Shown piece by piece: positions 38,333-41,455 of a stretch of 41,455 nt of DNA. A program made the translations under genes and the position numbers. The first letter of the stretch is position 1. Each line of letters starts with the position of its first letter. The notes beneath the pieces were generated by a model. The model ran no database searches. It was not told the DNA's origin and saw only the letters and a list, made by a program, of their open reading frames with translations. The DNA is from an uncultured Clostridium sp. (lineage in GTDB: Bacteria > Bacillota > Clostridia > TANB77 > CAG-508): positions 1 to 41,455 of the forward strand of contig USGY01000013.1 of the NCBI GenBank assembly GCA_900554365.1, given 5' to 3'.

Positions 38333-39964
38333 ATGATTGCAAATCTACATATAAAAAATATAGGAATTATAGAAGATTTAAATATAGACTTAAATAAAGG
38401 ACTAAATGTATTAACAGGAGAAACAGGAGCTGGAAAAACTCTTATAATAGATTCATTACAAATAATATCAGGTGGAAGATTTTCAAAAGAAATGATAAGA
38501 AGAGGAGAAAACAATTCTTTTGTAGAATTATGCATGTATTTACCAAATTCAGAAAAAGCAGAAGATGGAAATATAATTGTATCAAGAGAAATAAACACTA
38601 ATGGTAAAAATATGTGCAAAATAAACGGAAGAATGGCAACTGTAAATGAATTAAAAGAATTCATGTCAGAATTTATAGATATACATGGTCAAAATGATAA
38701 TCAACATTTATTAGATAATAAAAAGCAATTAGGATATTTAGATGGCTATGCTGGCGACGAAATTAAAGAATTAAAGCAAAAATATTATGAAGCATATATA
38801 CAATATGGCAAAATAAAAAAAGAACTAAAAGACAATTTTGGAGACGATAAGGAAAAACAAAGAAAAATAGATTTATTACAATATCAAATAAAAGAAATAG
38901 AAGAAGCGGATTTAAAAATAGGTGAAGAAGCAACATTAGAAGAACAAAGAAAAATAATAGTAAATTCAGAAAAAATTGCTGAAAATTTACAAAATGCTAA
39001 TTCTTTAATCGAAGATGGCGGAATTGATAATATAAGTATGGCAATTAGAGCATTAGAAAAAATTGAGAATATAGATGAAAAATATGGGACTGTTGCAACA
39101 AATTTAAAAAATTTGTATTATGAATTACAGGAAATATCAAGGGATATAAGTAGTTACAAAGACGATACAGATTTTAATGAAGAAGAAAGAGAAAATATAG
39201 AAGAAAGATTAGAACAGATTCGTTTTTTAAAAAGAAAATATGGAAATACAATAGAAGAAATATTAGAATATAAAAAAGAAATAAAAGAAGAATTGAATAA
39301 AATAGAAAATTTAGAAGAATATATAAATGAACTAAAAGCCCAAAAAGAAAAAATAGAAAATGAACTAGAAAAATTAGCAAAAAAAATAAATGAAATAAGA
39401 TGTATATCAGCAAAGAAACTTTCAGAACAAATAAATAAAGAATTAGTAGACTTAGAAATGAAAAATGCAAAAATAAATATAAAAGTAAATTATAAAGATG
39501 AAGAATATTTTACAACAGGAAAAGATGAAGTTAAATTCTATATTGCAACAAATGTTGGAGAAGAAGAAAAAGAACTTGCAAAAATTGCATCAGGAGGAGA
39601 AATTTCTAGAATTATGTTAGCAATAGAAAAAGTAATTGCAGAATATGATAACACACCTGTACTTGTTTTCGACGAGATTGACACTGGAATAAGTGGTAAA
39701 GCAGCAAATAGTGTGGCACAAAAATTAAAAGCAATATCAAAAACACATCAAGTTTTATGCATATCACATTTACCAAATATTGTAGCTAAGGCAGATAGTA
39801 ATTATTTTATAAGTAAAAATATTTTCGAAAATAGAACAAAAACTCAAATTAAATTATTAAAAGAAGAAGAGGTAATAAAAGAAATAGCAAGAATTTCATC
39901 AGGCGAAATTAATGAAATTACTTTAAAATATGCAACAGAATTACGTAGCAGAAAAACTGCATAA
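38333..39964 (+). CDS. recN: DNA repair protein RecN
   Basis: RecN is an SMC-like ATPase that gathers broken DNA ends in double-strand-break repair. The 543-residue protein has Walker A LTGETGAGKTLIIDSL (about residues 25-40), DIHGQNDNQHLLD (the HGQ segment), a long antiparallel coiled coil (about 150-365), the signature ASGGEISRIMLAIE and Walker B VLVFDEIDTGISGKAA, plus CISHLPNIVAKAD. The length is normal. It starts after TTTAGGAGG. The promoter and flanking operator pair point to SOS regulation. Upstream recN neighbours such as argR or nadK are not present here. Confidence 0.95.
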   Translation: MIANLHIKNIGIIEDLNIDLNKGLNVLTGETGAGKTLIIDSLQIISGGRFSKEMIRRGENNSFVELCMYLPNSEKAEDGNIIVSREINTNGKNMCKINGRMATVNELKEFMSEFIDIHGQNDNQHLLDNKKQLGYLDGYAGDEIKELKQKYYEAYIQYGKIKKELKDNFGDDKEKQRKIDLLQYQIKEIEEADLKIGEEATLEEQRKIIVNSEKIAENLQNANSLIEDGGIDNISMAIRALEKIENIDEKYGTVATNLKNLYYELQEISRDISSYKDDTDFNEEERENIEERLEQIRFLKRKYGNTIEEILEYKKEIKEELNKIENLEEYINELKAQKEKIENELEKLAKKINEIRCISAKKLSEQINKELVDLEMKNAKINIKVNYKDEEYFTTGKDEVKFYIATNVGEEEKELAKIASGGEISRIMLAIEKVIAEYDNTPVLVFDEIDTGISGKAANSVAQKLKAISKTHQVLCISHLPNIVAKADSNYFISKNIFENRTKTQIKLLKEEEVIKEIARISSGEINEITLKYATELRSRKTA

Positions 39965-39979
39965 ATTTTTCGAATGTAC

Positions 39980-40009
39980 TTGAATTAATAATATAAAAAG
40001 TGATAGAAT
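39980..40009 (+). promoter_or_regulatory. Promoter of eno
   Basis: TTGAAT at 39980-39985 and TAGAAT at 40004-40009 with 18-base spacing. Confidence 0.55.
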
Positions 40010-40040
40010 GAGGGCGTATAAAAATTAAGGAGGTTTTAAA

Positions 40041-41303
40041 ATGAAAAGTGTTTTAAAAATACAAGACGTACGTGGAATGCAAATATTAGATTCAAGAGGA
40101 AATCCAACTGTACAAGTTGAAGTACTTACTGAAGATGGATTTGTAGGACTAGCAGCCGTTCCATCAGGTGCATCAACAGGAAGTTTTGAAGCTGTTGAAT
40201 TAAGAGATGGAGACAAATCAAAATATCAAGGAAAAAGTGTAGAAAGAGCTGTAGAAAATGTTAATAAAAAAATAGCTAAAGAAATAATAGGAATGAATGT
40301 ATTTGAGCAAAGAAAAATAGATGAAGCAATGATAAAATTAGATGATACACCAAATAAATCTAATTTAGGAGCAAATGCTATATTGGGAGTATCATTAGCT
40401 GTTGCTAAAGCTGCTGCAAATGCATTAGGATTAGAATTATATCAATATATTGGTGGTATTAATGGAAAAGTTCTACCAACACCAATGATGAATATATTAA
40501 ATGGTGGAAAACATTCAGATAATAATATTAGTATCCAAGAATTTATGATAATGCCTATAGGAGATATTACATTTGCAGAAAGACTTCGTAGAGGATCAGA
40601 AATTTATCATACATTAAAGAAAGTATTAAAAGCAAAAGGACATTCTGTAGCTGTTGGTGATGAAGGTGGTTTTGCACCAAACTTAGCTAATGAAGAAGAA
40701 GCTTTAGATTCAATAATAGAAGCAATCAAAGAAGCTGGATATGAACCAGGTAAAGATGTTGTTTTAGCATTAGATTTAGCTAGCACAGAAATGTATGATG
40801 AAGCTAAAAAAATAGGAGAAACAGGATACTATTTCTGGAAAACAAAAGAACTTAAAAAAGAAGATGAAATGATAGATTATATTGTAGATCTATGTAACAA
40901 ATATCCAATATTCTCAGTTGAAGATGGTTTAGCTGAAGAAGATTGGGAAGGTTGGAAAGTACTAACAGAAAAATTAGGAGACAAAGTTCAATTAGTTGGT
41001 GATGACTTATTTGTTACAAATCCAGAAAGATTAGCAAAAGGAATAAAATCAAAAGTTGCAAATAGTATATTAATTAAACCAAATCAAATTGGTTCTTTAA
41101 CAGAAACATTAGATACAATCCAATTAGCTAAAGAAAATGGATATACAACAGTAATTTCACATCGTTCTGGTGAAACAGAAGATACAACAATTGCAGATAT
41201 AGCTGTAGCTGTAAATGCTGGACAAATTAAAACAGGTGCACCATGTAGAACAGATAGAGTTGCAAAATATAATAGATTATTATATATTGAGCAAGAATTA
41301 TAA
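40041..41303 (+). CDS. eno: Enolase
   Basis: Enolase dehydrates 2-phosphoglycerate to phosphoenolpyruvate. The 420-residue protein has QILDSRGNPTVQVEV, VPSGASTGSFEAVELRDGD (mobile loops), KSNLGANAILGVSLA, GGKHSDNNISIQEFMIMP, the catalytic Glu region VGDEGGFAPNL, metal ligands in ALDLASTEMY, SVEDGLAEEDW and GDDLFVTN, catalytic Lys in ILIKPNQIGSLTE, and ISHRSGETEDTTIADIAVA. Everything expected is present. It starts 8 bases after AAGGAGG and has its own promoter, about 12 kb from the other glycolytic genes. Confidence 0.97.
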   Translation: MKSVLKIQDVRGMQILDSRGNPTVQVEVLTEDGFVGLAAVPSGASTGSFEAVELRDGDKSKYQGKSVERAVENVNKKIAKEIIGMNVFEQRKIDEAMIKLDDTPNKSNLGANAILGVSLAVAKAAANALGLELYQYIGGINGKVLPTPMMNILNGGKHSDNNISIQEFMIMPIGDITFAERLRRGSEIYHTLKKVLKAKGHSVAVGDEGGFAPNLANEEEALDSIIEAIKEAGYEPGKDVVLALDLASTEMYDEAKKIGETGYYFWKTKELKKEDEMIDYIVDLCNKYPIFSVEDGLAEEDWEGWKVLTEKLGDKVQLVGDDLFVTNPERLAKGIKSKVANSILIKPNQIGSLTETLDTIQLAKENGYTTVISHRSGETEDTTIADIAVAVNAGQIKTGAPCRTDRVAKYNRLLYIEQEL

Positions 41304-41339
41304 TAATTAAACAAAAGAGAAAAGGGGAAAAAGCAAAAA

Positions 41340-41414
41340 ATGAAATTAGTAGACGCTAGAAGCCTTGAGGCTGTACACACACACACACACACACACAATA
41401 CATTTACTAACTAA
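41340..41414 (+). CDS. Short open frame containing an (AC)n tract, possibly phase-variable
   Basis: ATG at 41340 opens MKLVDARSLEAV, then alternating His-Thr from the AC repeat, then NTFTN and TAA at 41412-41414 (24 residues). An AAAAGGGG lies about 13 bases before the ATG. Because the repeat unit is 2 bases, gain or loss of one unit changes the frame: one shifted frame stays open to the window edge. Whether a real gene lies here cannot be decided without the downstream sequence. Confidence 0.3.
   Translation: MKLVDARSLEAVHTHTHTHNTFTN
41375..41397 (+). repeat. (AC)11.5 dinucleotide microsatellite
   Basis: Twenty-three bases of uninterrupted AC. Such a run is rare in bacterial genomes and prone to slipped-strand change. 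Confidence 0.95.
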
Positions 41415-41432
41415 AGTTAGTTTGGTAAATGT
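41400..41432 (+). repeat. Nested inverted repeat just after the microsatellite
   Basis: ACATTTAC at 41400-41407 pairs with GTAAATGT at 41425-41432, and ACTAACTaaAGTTAGT at 41406-41421 is a perfect inner palindrome. No T run follows, so it is not an obvious terminator. The rest of the stretch to 41455 shows nothing further. Confidence 0.6.
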
Positions 41433-41455
41433 TATTAGCACACTAAGATTATGTC

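Noticed and set aside
41375..41397. CRISPR or other spaced repeat array
   Set aside because: It is a pure dinucleotide run with no spacers; no CRISPR array or cas gene is seen in the window.
1..41455. tRNA, rRNA, insertion sequence or prophage genes
   Set aside because: I found no cloverleaf with conserved arms, no rRNA segment, and no transposase, integrase or phage structural gene.

Overview
This AT-rich window (about 27-30% G+C by eye) comes from a low-GC Bacillota genome, most likely an uncultured gut-type Clostridia lineage. The evidence is gene content (sepF, divIVA, whiA, a ctsR-mcsA-mcsB-clpC operon, miaA/mutL, split secD/secF), strong AGGAGG ribosome sites, TTGACA/TATAAT promoters, TTG starts and overwhelming use of AGA for arginine. 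Lineage below class level is a guess. Nearly everything is on the + strand; only an SPFH/NfeD pair is on the - strand.

Layout. 1-1190: remains of a diversity-generating retroelement (DGR): the 3' end of a target gene with a GC-rich variable-region-like segment, a strong hairpin, a MutS-domain-I-like accessory gene and a truncated Avd-like gene; no reverse transcriptase or template repeat is present. 1190-1510: non-coding, with a possible structured RNA. 1515-10605: birA, a frameshifted TIGR04086 membrane gene, an HD hydrolase, secD and a short secF, mutL, a membrane protein, miaA and an HlyD-like adaptor. 10731-18758: cell division and RNA genes (sepF, divIVA, rsmD, a coiled-coil protein, ftsK, an unknown coiled-coil protein, an MBL/beta-CASP hydrolase with a frameshift). 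18761-20734: cytosolic GH15 glucoamylase. 20744-23040: three self-contained cassettes (promoter, about 200-aa DUF6273-like gene, look-alike terminator). 23077-27907: glycolysis genes gapA, pgk, tpiA and gpmI, followed by an orphan YezG-type immunity gene. 28657-30067 (-): SPFH and NfeD. 30521-35204: ctsR operon with two CtsR boxes. 35354-38235: prmC-whiA-hemW. 38241-39964: recN with paired LexA-like operators. 40041-41303: eno, followed by an (AC)n microsatellite inside a short open frame.

Working together: five consecutive lower-glycolysis enzymes (gapA, pgk, tpiA, gpmI, eno) are in the window, and the GH15 enzyme could feed glucose from stored glucan into this pathway. The ctsR operon controls protein quality, but its McsB lacks several catalytic residues. 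The most unusual signal is that the only two in-frame CGG codons I find in the core genes both sit exactly where a conserved protein needs a +1 shift: the C must be skipped and GGT read as Gly. That raises the possibility of CGG-dependent +1 frameshifting. Also worth attention are the RT-less DGR remnant, the DUF6273-like cassette trio, the pseudo-arginine kinase and the possibly phase-variable repeat after eno.
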